From: Nocardioidaceae bacterium
Lineage (GTDB): Bacteria > Actinomycetota > Actinomycetes > Propionibacteriales > Nocardioidaceae
Direction of reading: 5' to 3'
NCBI GenBank assembly: GCA_013696015.1
Contig: JACCZI010000057.1
Location: 1-12,257, forward strand
DNA: 12,257 nt
This document shows, one piece after another, positions 6,894 to 12,257 of the stretch. The translations under genes were made by a program, and so were the position numbers. How positions within the stretch are numbered: position 1 is the first letter of the stretch; every line of letters starts with the position of its first letter. The notes below the pieces were generated by a model, which saw only the letters and a program-made list of their open reading frames with translations, was not told where the DNA came from and made no database searches.

Positions 6894-6914
6894 CGTCCGA
6901 CGTCCGACGTCCGC
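6894..6914. repeat. three tandem 7-bp repeats (CGTCCGA/C) in the pknL leader
   Basis: CGTCCGA, CGTCCGA, CGTCCGC run without spacers at 6894-6914. Their junctions create two palindromic hexamers GACGTC at 6899-6904 and 6906-6911, one base apart. The repeat lies between the pknL -10 candidate and its GTG, 12 bp upstream of the start codon, in the gap shared with the DNA-binding protein gene. It may be an operator or a leader structure. Confidence 0.6.
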
Positions 6915-6926
6915 CGAGGCAGGCCG

Positions 6927-8915
6927 GTGACCACGATCAGCAGCGAGTCGCTCCGCGGGCGGCTCCTCGACGGCCGATACCGGGTCGAGTCGCGCATCGC
7001 GCGAGGCGGTATGGCCACGGTTTACACCGGTGTCGACACCCGGCTGGACCGCACGGTTGCGATCAAGGTCATGCACGAGGGGCTCGGCGGCGACGACGAC
7101 TTTGCCGCCCGCTTCGTCCGGGAGGCCCGCGCCGCGGCCCGGCTCAGCTCTCCCCACGTCGTCGCCGTCTTCGACCAGGGCAGCGACGATGGGGCGGTCT
7201 TCCTCGTCATGGAGTACGTCCCGGGCAGCACGCTGCGCGACCACATCCGCGACAACGCTCCGCTGCCGCCGCAACGGGCCCTGCTGCTGCTGGAACAGGT
7301 GCTGACGGCGCTGGCCGCGGCGCACCAGGCCGGCCTGGTGCACCGCGACGTCAAGCCGGAGAACGTGCTGATCGCCACGGACGGGCGCATCAAGGTGGCC
7401 GACTTCGGTCTGGCTCGGGCCATCAGCTCGACGACGGCTGCCACCGCCACCGGCGGCCTGCTCATCGGCACGGTCTCCTACCTCGCCCCCGAGCTGGTCC
7501 TCAACCAGGGGGCGGACGCCCGCTGTGACATCTACGCCTGCGGCGTGCTGCTGTACGAGATGCTCACGGGACGCAAGCCGCATGAGGGCGAGTCACCGAT
7601 CCAGGTGGCCTACAAGCACGTGCACGAGGACGTACCACCGCCGTCGGCGCTGATGCCCACGACGCCGCCGTACGTCGACGCTCTCGTCGCCCGGGCCACC
7701 GCCCGCGACCGTGACCAGCGACCGACCGACGCGAAGGTGATGCTGCACCAGGTTCGCCGGGTGCGCAGCGCGGTCGAGGCGGGGCTAGCCGACGACGTCG
7801 AGCTGACCGAGGACCTCACCCCCCGCCTCGCGACGGTGCCGTACGACACGGTCCCCGAGGAGCCGCTGCTGCTGCCACCACCACCGCAGCTGCGCCCGCA
7901 GATCCACCCCGAACACACCTTGGTCGTCGGGAGCGACCACGAGCGGGAGCTCGCCGTCCCGGTGGGCGTGCCGACGCAGCCGGCGCCTGACGGGGGGGCG
8001 ACCGCGCGGCGGCCGCACGCCTCGGCACGCAACCGCCGTCGCGGGTGGCTGCTCATCGCTCTCGTCGTCGCGTTCGCGGTCGCGGCCGCGGTGGCCGGCT
8101 GGTACGTCGGAGTCGGTCGCTTCACCACGACGCCTGACGTCACCGGTGCCACCCGGCAACAGGCGCAGACCGTCATCGAGCAGGCGGGCCTGACCTTCGA
8201 GGTCGCCGAGGCAGACTACTCGACGCAGGTGGCCGAGGGCCGCATCATCACCACGAGCCCGGCGCCCGACGATCGCGTCGCGCAGGGTGGCACGGTCTCG
8301 GTGGTGCTGAGCAAAGGCGAGGAGCTGTATGCGATGCCGCGGGTGGTGACGCTGACCGAGCAGGAGGCGCGTGCCGCGCTCACCCAGGCGCACCTGGAGC
8401 CCGAGGTCGTCGAGCGCCACAGCGGCCGCACCAAAGAGGGCGTCGTGCTCGACAGCTCGGTCCCGGTCGGCCGTGAGCTCTCACCCGACACTGCGGTCAC
8501 GCTCTTCGTCAGCTCAGGTCCCCGGCCGGTCGAGATCCCCGAGACCACCGGCGAGTCGTACGAGCAGGTTCGCCAGGACCTGCTCGACCTCGGGCTGCGG
8601 GTGCCGACACCGGACCGGGTGTACGACGACGGCGTGGCCAAAGGTGAGGTGATCAGCCAGTCGCCGGGCGGGGGCACCGGCCACCGCGGCGACACGGTCG
8701 AGCTCGTCGTGTCGAAGGGGCCACACCTGGTGGAGGTGCCCAACGTGCAGGCCCTCACACCGGGCACTGCCCAGGAGACTCTGGAGGCAGCCGGCTTCGA
8801 GGTGCGCGTGTTGCAGGACGACTCCTACATCGGCGGCTTTCTCGTCGTGGGCGCAGACCCGAGTGCTGGGACACAGGCGCCGGTCGGTTCCACGGTCACG
8901 ATCTACGTCGTGTGA
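6927..8915 (+). CDS. pknL: PknL-type membrane Ser/Thr protein kinase with four PASTA domains
   Basis: A 662-residue single-pass kinase. Residues about 15-280 are the kinase domain: glycine-rich loop RIARGGMATVY at 23-33, catalytic Lys47 in VAIK, HRDVKPEN at 139-146, DFG at 159-161, and an activation loop rich in Ser/Thr ending in APE at 187-189. A proline-rich juxtamembrane linker (LLLPPPPQLRPQ, about 315-326) leads to a basic stretch and a transmembrane helix at about 373-397. Outside the cell, four PASTA domains follow (about 400-465, 466-533, 534-600, 601-662), three closing with a VVLSKG- or SSGP-like strand. PASTA domains bind peptidoglycan fragments in related kinases. The GTG at 6927 was chosen over the ATG at 6831 because it sits just ahead of the kinase fold and follows GAGGCAGG, while the earlier 32 codons cover the promoter and repeats. 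M. tuberculosis PknL lacks PASTA domains. Confidence 0.93.
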   Translation: MTTISSESLRGRLLDGRYRVESRIARGGMATVYTGVDTRLDRTVAIKVMHEGLGGDDDFAARFVREARAAARLSSPHVVAVFDQGSDDGAVFLVMEYVPGSTLRDHIRDNAPLPPQRALLLLEQVLTALAAAHQAGLVHRDVKPENVLIATDGRIKVADFGLARAISSTTAATATGGLLIGTVSYLAPELVLNQGADARCDIYACGVLLYEMLTGRKPHEGESPIQVAYKHVHEDVPPPSALMPTTPPYVDALVARATARDRDQRPTDAKVMLHQVRRVRSAVEAGLADDVELTEDLTPRLATVPYDTVPEEPLLLPPPPQLRPQIHPEHTLVVGSDHERELAVPVGVPTQPAPDGGATARRPHASARNRRRGWLLIALVVAFAVAAAVAGWYVGVGRFTTTPDVTGATRQQAQTVIEQAGLTFEVAEADYSTQVAEGRIITTSPAPDDRVAQGGTVSVVLSKGEELYAMPRVVTLTEQEARAALTQAHLEPEVVERHSGRTKEGVVLDSSVPVGRELSPDTAVTLFVSSGPRPVEIPETTGESYEQVRQDLLDLGLRVPTPDRVYDDGVAKGEVISQSPGGGTGHRGDTVELVVSKGPHLVEVPNVQALTPGTAQETLEAAGFEVRVLQDDSYIGGFLVVGADPSAGTQAPVGSTVTIYVV

Positions 8916-9820
8916 GCAGCCGGGTCGCTGCACCTGCGGGTCGCCGCAGCGGCCTGGCGACGCTAGCCCTGGTCGGCGTCACGGCGTCCTGGGGCTCGAC
9001 ATTCTTCTTGATCAAGGACCTGCTGGACCGTGTTCCGGCCGCCGACTTCCTCGCGCTGCGCTTCTGCATCGCGGCGGTCGTTCTCGCGGTCGTCTCCCCC
9101 GCAGCGGTCCGTCGCATGTCGCGTCGGGCTCGTCGGCAGGGACTGGTTCTCGGCGGCGTCTACGGGGTCGCCCAGCTGCTGCAGACCATCGGCCTGGAAA
9201 GCACCGACGCCAGCGTCTCCGGCTTCATCACCGGCATGTACGTCGTCGCGACGCCGGTGCTCGCCGGCTGGCTGCTGCGCGAACGCATTCCGCACGTGGT
9301 GTGGCTGGCGATCGCGCTGTCCACCGCAGGGCTGGCCGTGCTGAGCCTGCGCGGGCTCTCCATCGGCCCCGGGGAGGCACTGACGTTCGCCGCCGCGATG
9401 CTCTACGCCCTCCACATCGTCGGCCTCGGCGCCTGGTCCAGCACGCAAGATGCGTACGGGCTCGCCGTGCTGCAGATGGCGGTCATTGCCGTCGTCGCCG
9501 CCCTGCCCACCGCGTACGACGGCATCACGCTGCCGACTCGCGCCGACGACTGGGTGGCGGTGTTGTACATGGCGCTGGTGAGCGGCGCGCTGGCGCTGCT
9601 CGCGCAGACGTGGGCCCAGGCTCACCTCACGGCGACTCGGGCGGCGATCGTGATGACGCTGGAACCGGTGTTCGCCGCGGCGTTCGCGGTGGCGCTGGGA
9701 GGAGAGAGCGTCACCACCCGGATGGCGGTGGGCGGCGGCTTCGTCCTGGCCGCGATGTACCTCGTGGAGCTGACGCCTGGGCGGCACCTCGAAGGTGAGG
9801 TCCCGCACTTGGCGCAATGA
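8912..9820 (+). CDS. DMT-superfamily (EamA) transporter
   Basis: A 302-residue membrane protein with about ten hydrophobic helices arranged as two EamA repeats. The first opens with VTASWGSTFFLIK and contains LRF and GLESTDASVSGFI. The second ends with the typical TRAAIVMTLEPVFAAAFA segment. EamA proteins export or import small metabolites such as amino acids, nucleosides or drugs; the substrate here is not inferable. The GTG start overlaps the pknL stop as GTGA (4 bp) and has no Shine-Dalgarno, so translation is probably coupled to pknL and the transporter is co-expressed with the kinase. The C-terminal tail (GRHLEGEVPHLAQ) is short and cytoplasmic. The DAHP synthase begins 23 bp downstream. 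Confidence 0.9.
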   Translation: MSSRVAAPAGRRSGLATLALVGVTASWGSTFFLIKDLLDRVPAADFLALRFCIAAVVLAVVSPAAVRRMSRRARRQGLVLGGVYGVAQLLQTIGLESTDASVSGFITGMYVVATPVLAGWLLRERIPHVVWLAIALSTAGLAVLSLRGLSIGPGEALTFAAAMLYALHIVGLGAWSSTQDAYGLAVLQMAVIAVVAALPTAYDGITLPTRADDWVAVLYMALVSGALALLAQTWAQAHLTATRAAIVMTLEPVFAAAFAVALGGESVTTRMAVGGGFVLAAMYLVELTPGRHLEGEVPHLAQ

Positions 9821-9828
9821 CCGCGCAG

Positions 9829-9834
9829 TAGCCT
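9829..9834 (+). promoter_or_regulatory. candidate -10 element (TAGCCT) for aroF
   Basis: TAGCCT is followed by 9 nt and the ATG at 9844, giving a predicted leader of 0-3 nt. The 23-bp gap after the transporter has no Shine-Dalgarno, so initiation on a leaderless transcript is plausible. Read-through from pknL is equally possible. Confidence 0.35.
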
Positions 9835-9843
9835 GGCGGCCCC

Positions 9844-10875
9844 ATGGTCATCGTCATGCGGCCCGACGCCACGCCGGCCGACATCGCGCGCGTCGTCGAG
9901 CGCGTGGAGGAGTCGGGCGCCGAGGCCTTCGTCAGCCGTGGTGTGCTGCGCACCATCATCGGTCTGGTCGGCGACGTCGCGACCCTGCACGGGCTCAACC
10001 TGCGGGCGCTTGCCGGCGTCGCCGACGTGCACCGCATCACCGCCCCGTACAAGCTGGTCAGCCGCGAGCACCACGCCGAGCGCTCGACGGTTTGGGTCGG
10101 CAGCGGCGACAGCAGGGCGGCCGTCGGGCCGGACACGTTCTCGCTGATCGCCGGGCCGTGCGCGGTCGAGACACCGGAGCAGACGCTCCAGGCGGCCATG
10201 ATGGCGAAGGCCGCCGGCGCGGCGCTGCTGCGCGGCGGCGCGTACAAGCCGCGGACGTCGCCGTACGCCTTCCAGGGCCTCGGTCTTGAGGGGCTCAAGA
10301 TCCTTGCCGACGTGCGGGCGGAGACGGGCCTGCCGGTCGTCACCGAGATCGTCGACGCGCAAGACATCGACGTAGTCACCGAATACGCCGACATGTTGCA
10401 GGTCGGCACGCGCAACATGGCGAACTTCGCCCTGCTGCAGGCGGTCGGCCAGTCGGACAAGCCGGTGCTGCTCAAGCGAGGGATGCAGGCGACCATCGAG
10501 GAGTGGCTGATGGCGGCGGAGTACGTCGCCCAGCGGGGCAACCTCGACATCGTGCTGTGCGAGCGGGGCATCCGCACCTTCGAGAACGCTACCCGCAACA
10601 CCCTGGACATCAGCGCGGTCCCGGTCGTCCAGGCGGTCTCGCACCTGCCGGTCATCGTCGACCCGTCGCACGCCGCGGGCCGCCGCGACCTCGTCGTGCC
10701 GCTGTCTCGAGCGGCGATCGCCGTCGGCGCGGACGGGGTCATCGTCGACGTCCATCCCGACCCGGAGACCGCGTTGTGCGACGGTCCGCAGGCCCTCTTC
10801 GGCGACGACCTGCAGGCCCTCGCCGACGCGGTACGACGCTTGCCGCCCCTGCTCGGCCGCTGGCCCACCGGCTGA
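9844..10875 (+). CDS. aroF: 3-deoxy-7-phosphoheptulonate (DAHP) synthase, type I beta with N-terminal regulatory domain
   Basis: A 343-residue enzyme condensing phosphoenolpyruvate and erythrose 4-phosphate in the first step of the shikimate pathway. Residues 1-70 resemble the ferredoxin-like regulatory domain of the Thermotoga maritima enzyme (starts MVIVMRPDAT, ends APYKLVSRE), which mediates tyrosine/phenylalanine feedback in that family. The barrel follows: IAGPCAVE with metal-ligand Cys106, LRGGAYKPRTSPYAFQG at 129-145, LLKRGMQATIEEWL at 209-222, LCERGIRTFE at 238-247, and VDPSHAAGRRDL with His276. The last ligands are Asp302 (VDVHP) and Asp313 (LCDG). The first of these is Glu298 in T. 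maritima, so a metal ligand is conservatively changed. The ATG 9844 aligns with the family N-terminus. The homologous M. tuberculosis position (Rv2178c, aroG) encodes an unrelated-looking type II enzyme. Confidence 0.95.
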   Translation: MVIVMRPDATPADIARVVERVEESGAEAFVSRGVLRTIIGLVGDVATLHGLNLRALAGVADVHRITAPYKLVSREHHAERSTVWVGSGDSRAAVGPDTFSLIAGPCAVETPEQTLQAAMMAKAAGAALLRGGAYKPRTSPYAFQGLGLEGLKILADVRAETGLPVVTEIVDAQDIDVVTEYADMLQVGTRNMANFALLQAVGQSDKPVLLKRGMQATIEEWLMAAEYVAQRGNLDIVLCERGIRTFENATRNTLDISAVPVVQAVSHLPVIVDPSHAAGRRDLVVPLSRAAIAVGADGVIVDVHPDPETALCDGPQALFGDDLQALADAVRRLPPLLGRWPTG

Positions 10876-10912
10876 CCCCGACCACCCCGTCCGCCCGCGC
10901 CGCTGTGGACGA

Positions 10913-10946
10913 CGCCCGGGTGGCGCACGAATGCGGTGGACGGGCG
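10913..10946. terminator. bipartite hairpin after aroF, weak terminator candidate
   Basis: CGCCCG (10913-10918) pairs with CGGGCG (10941-10946). Inside lies CGCA-CGAA-TGCG (10924-10935), a 4-bp stem with a tetraloop, separated by a 5-nt internal loop on each side. It begins 37 bp after the aroF stop. No T-run follows. The rest of the 199-bp gap (10876-11074) holds no gene I can support. The plus-strand ATG at 10931 would only extend the sigma factor with sequence unlike the family. Confidence 0.25.
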
Positions 10947-11062
10947 AAACGGCGGCTGAGTTACGCCACTCGCGGGCCAACCGGCGCGTGGCGCAGACGT
11001 CACACTCGACGGTGGTGGAGGAGGCGGCTGCGCCTGGGCGTCGGAGTTCGGTACCGCCGTAC

Positions 11063-11068
11063 GACTAT
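11063..11068 (+). promoter_or_regulatory. weak -10-like box (GACTAT) for the sigma factor
   Basis: GACTAT is followed by 6 nt (AGGAAC) and the GTG start at 11075; an alternative frame of the box is TATAGG at 11066-11071. AGGA ends only about 2 nt before the GTG, too close for a normal Shine-Dalgarno. I found no convincing GGAAC-type ECF promoter upstream, so autoregulation is not shown. Confidence 0.25.
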
Positions 11069-11074
11069 AGGAAC

Positions 11075-11608
11075 GTGACCGGACCGGCAGCGGAGCCAGC
11101 CGGGGCCGACGGGCTCCTCGCGGCGTACGACGACGCGCTGCCTCACGTCTACGGCTACCTGCTGTCCCGGTGTGGTCAACGCGGGCTGGCCGAGGATCTC
11201 ACCGCCGACACGTTCCTCGCGGCCGTCGACGCGGTGCGCGGGCGACGTGCGGCTCCGCTGACGCGCGCCTGGCTGGTCGGCATTGCCCGGCACAAGCTCG
11301 CGGACCACTGGCGGCGGGAGGCGCGAGACGCGGTGCGGTTGCAGGCGGTGCGATCCCAGCAGAGCCGCGAGGCCGACGACCCCTGGGACGCAACACTCGA
11401 TCGAGCAGTCGCGCATGCGACGCTCGCCGCCCTGTCAGCGACCCATCGGCTGGTCCTGACCCTGCGCTACGTCGACGACCTGCCGGTGGCCGAGGTGGCC
11501 GACGTCGTCGGTCGCACAGTGCATGCAACCGAGGCACTGCTGGTGCGCGCCCGTACCGCCTTCCGACGGGCCTATCCCGACGACCGACAGGAGGAGCACC
11601 ATGGCTGA
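11075..11608 (+). CDS. ECF-type RNA polymerase sigma factor
   Basis: A 177-residue minimal sigma-70-family protein. Region 2 spans about residues 15-82 (YDDALPHVYGYLL, then AEDLTADTFLAA and the tryptophan-containing TRAWLVGIARHKLADHWRRE), typical of core-binding and -10 recognition helices. A polar linker of about 27 residues follows. Region 4 spans about 110-167 (LSATHRLVLTLRYVDDLPVAEVADVVGRTV), containing the -35-binding helix-turn-helix. There are no regions 1 or 3 and no C-terminal extension, so it is ECF class. The GTG 11075 was chosen because it precedes region 2 by 14 residues; the upstream ATG at 10931 would add 48 unfamiliar residues across the promoter gap. No classical anti-sigma factor is visible. 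Instead the next gene, a VOC-fold protein, overlaps its 3' end by 8 bp and is probably the functional partner. Confidence 0.9.
   Translation: MTGPAAEPAGADGLLAAYDDALPHVYGYLLSRCGQRGLAEDLTADTFLAAVDAVRGRRAAPLTRAWLVGIARHKLADHWRREARDAVRLQAVRSQQSREADDPWDATLDRAVAHATLAALSATHRLVLTLRYVDDLPVAEVADVVGRTVHATEALLVRARTAFRRAYPDDRQEEHHG
11589..11594 (+). promoter_or_regulatory. strong Shine-Dalgarno (AGGAGG) for the VOC protein
   Basis: A perfect AGGAGG lies 6 nt before the ATG at 11601, inside the last codons of the sigma factor. It supports this start and translational coupling of the two genes. Confidence 0.8.
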
Positions 11609-12257
11609 TCCGCTGCGGGCGCTGGCGACTCCCGTCGAGCCGGTGGCCCCCGACCTCCGCTTCGCGACCCGACTGCGCGCCCGGCTTGGGCGCGCCCTGG
11701 ATCTTCCCGAAGGAGTCGACATGACCGAACCCACTCCCCCGATTGGCGTCGTCCCGTACCTCGCGGTCAGCGACGGCCGCGAGGCGCTCGTCTGGTACGC
11801 CGACGCGCTCGGTGCCGTCGAGTTCGGCGAACGCTACGAGGAGCCCGGTGGCCGCATCGGCCATGCTGCGCTGCGCGTCAACGACGCGGTGTTCTACCTC
11901 TCCGACGGCGCGCCCGAACTCGGCGTCGTGCCGGGCGACCCGAGCCGCCCGGTGACGACGAGCCTGGTGCTGAGCGTGCCGGACACCGACGACGCGTTGC
12001 GGCGCGCCCGCGAGGCAGGCGCCCAGGTGGAGCGGGAGCCGCAGGACAACCCGTACGGACGCATGGCGACCATCCGCGACCCGTACGGTCATCGCTGGAT
12101 GCTGGAGGGGCCGGTGCTCGCGGAAGCCGCGCCGGAGCCGATCCACCACGGGGACATCGGGTATGTCGCGCTGTGGACGCCCGACGTGTCGCGAGCCGAG
12201 CGTTTCTACGCCGGCGTGCTCGGGTGGGAGTTCGAGCCCGGGTCGACCGACCAGGGC
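11601..12257 (+). CDS. VOC (glyoxalase/bleomycin-resistance fold) protein with N-terminal extension, 3' end outside window
   Basis: The frame is open to the window end; 219 residues are visible. Residues 1-40 are a separate module: a Pro/Val-rich segment and then DLRFATRLRARLGRALDLPE, a likely amphipathic basic helix. Residues about 48-172 form a complete VOC unit: YLAVSDGREALVWYADALGA, GRIGHAALRV, and a final strand RDPYGHRWMLEGP. A second VOC unit begins at about 182 (HHGDIGYVALWTPDVSRAERFYAGVLGWEFEPG is split by the window edge). VOC proteins bind small molecules or metals as enzymes, binding proteins or sensors; no substrate is evident. The ATG 11601 has a perfect AGGAGG and overlaps the sigma factor stop. 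A second in-frame ATG at 11721 also has a strong ribosome site and would give a VOC-only form. I recall similar N-terminal segments on actinobacterial proteins encoded next to ECF sigma factors, which suggests a sigma-linked role, as inference. Confidence 0.85.
   Translation, partial: MADPLRALATPVEPVAPDLRFATRLRARLGRALDLPEGVDMTEPTPPIGVVPYLAVSDGREALVWYADALGAVEFGERYEEPGGRIGHAALRVNDAVFYLSDGAPELGVVPGDPSRPVTTSLVLSVPDTDDALRRAREAGAQVEREPQDNPYGRMATIRDPYGHRWMLEGPVLAEAAPEPIHHGDIGYVALWTPDVSRAERFYAGVLGWEFEPGSTDQG
11709..11715 (+). promoter_or_regulatory. internal Shine-Dalgarno (GAAGGAG) before a second in-frame start
   Basis: GAAGGAG is followed by 5 nt and an ATG at 11721 in the same frame as the VOC gene. 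Internal initiation would remove the 40-residue N-terminal module and leave the VOC domains (starting MTEPTPP). Confidence 0.55.

Noticed and set aside
6831..6926. Earlier ATG start for pknL
   Set aside because: The extra 32 codons cover the -10 candidate and the tandem repeats and are unlike kinase N-termini. The GTG at 6927 sits at the normal distance from the glycine-rich loop.
6779..7018. N-terminal extension of the Rv2175c-like protein by 80 residues
   Set aside because: It would overlap the start of the pknL kinase domain on the other strand and has no resemblance to the family.
9622..10980. Minus-strand open frame of 452 codons opposite aroF and the transporter
   Set aside because: It is antisense to two well-supported genes, and its translation has no recognisable domain.
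10931..11074. Longer sigma factor start at ATG 10931
   Set aside because: It adds 48 residues unlike any sigma region and consumes the promoter gap. The GTG at 11075 gives a standard ECF size.
11199..12149. Minus-strand open frame of 316 codons opposite the sigma factor and VOC gene
   Set aside because: It is antisense to recognisable sigma and VOC domains, and its translation is arginine-rich low complexity.

Overview
The window is high-GC DNA (strong G/C preference at third codon positions, many GTG starts) and almost certainly comes from an actinobacterium. The best evidence is gene order. A MetF-type reductase, a polyprenyl diphosphate synthase, an Rv2175c-type DNA-binding protein, a PknL-type Ser/Thr kinase and a DAHP synthase follow one another as at the Mycobacterium tuberculosis locus Rv2172c-Rv2178c. 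The genus cannot be read from the sequence. I see no tRNA, rRNA, CRISPR array, insertion sequence or phage gene.

Left part (1-4389): the C-terminal bulk of an APC-superfamily amino acid/amine permease (+) runs tail to tail into an 830-residue FAD oxidoreductase fused to a GcvT-like folate domain (-), of the dimethylglycine/sarcosine dehydrogenase class. A plausible but unproven reading is uptake of an N-methylated amine or amino acid and its oxidation to 5,10-methylene-tetrahydrofolate. Beside them lies a small two-helix membrane protein gene (-) of unknown function.

Middle part (4390-10875), the conserved core: metF (-) and a polyprenyl diphosphate synthase (+) diverge from a 24-bp gap whose two -10-like boxes overlap. 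The synthase converges on a small winged-helix protein of the Rv2175c type (-). Divergent from that is pknL (+), a membrane Ser/Thr kinase with four extracytoplasmic PASTA domains. PknL is translationally coupled (GTGA overlap) to a DMT/EamA transporter, and an aroF-type DAHP synthase follows after 23 bp.

Right part (10876-12257): after a gap of about 200 bp comes an ECF-type sigma factor. Its 3' end overlaps by 8 bp a VOC (glyoxalase-fold) protein gene that runs off the window. The VOC gene has a short helical-looking N-terminal module and two strong Shine-Dalgarno sites for two in-frame starts. This arrangement suggests a sigma factor with a coupled partner protein.

A recurring feature is a -10-like hexamer placed 6-9 nt before the start codon with no Shine-Dalgarno sequence. 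It precedes the oxidoreductase, metF, the prenyl synthase and aroF, and weaker versions precede the Rv2175c-like gene and the sigma factor. This suggests largely leaderless transcription, which is common in actinobacteria. All functional statements rest on motif and family recognition by eye; no database search was run.
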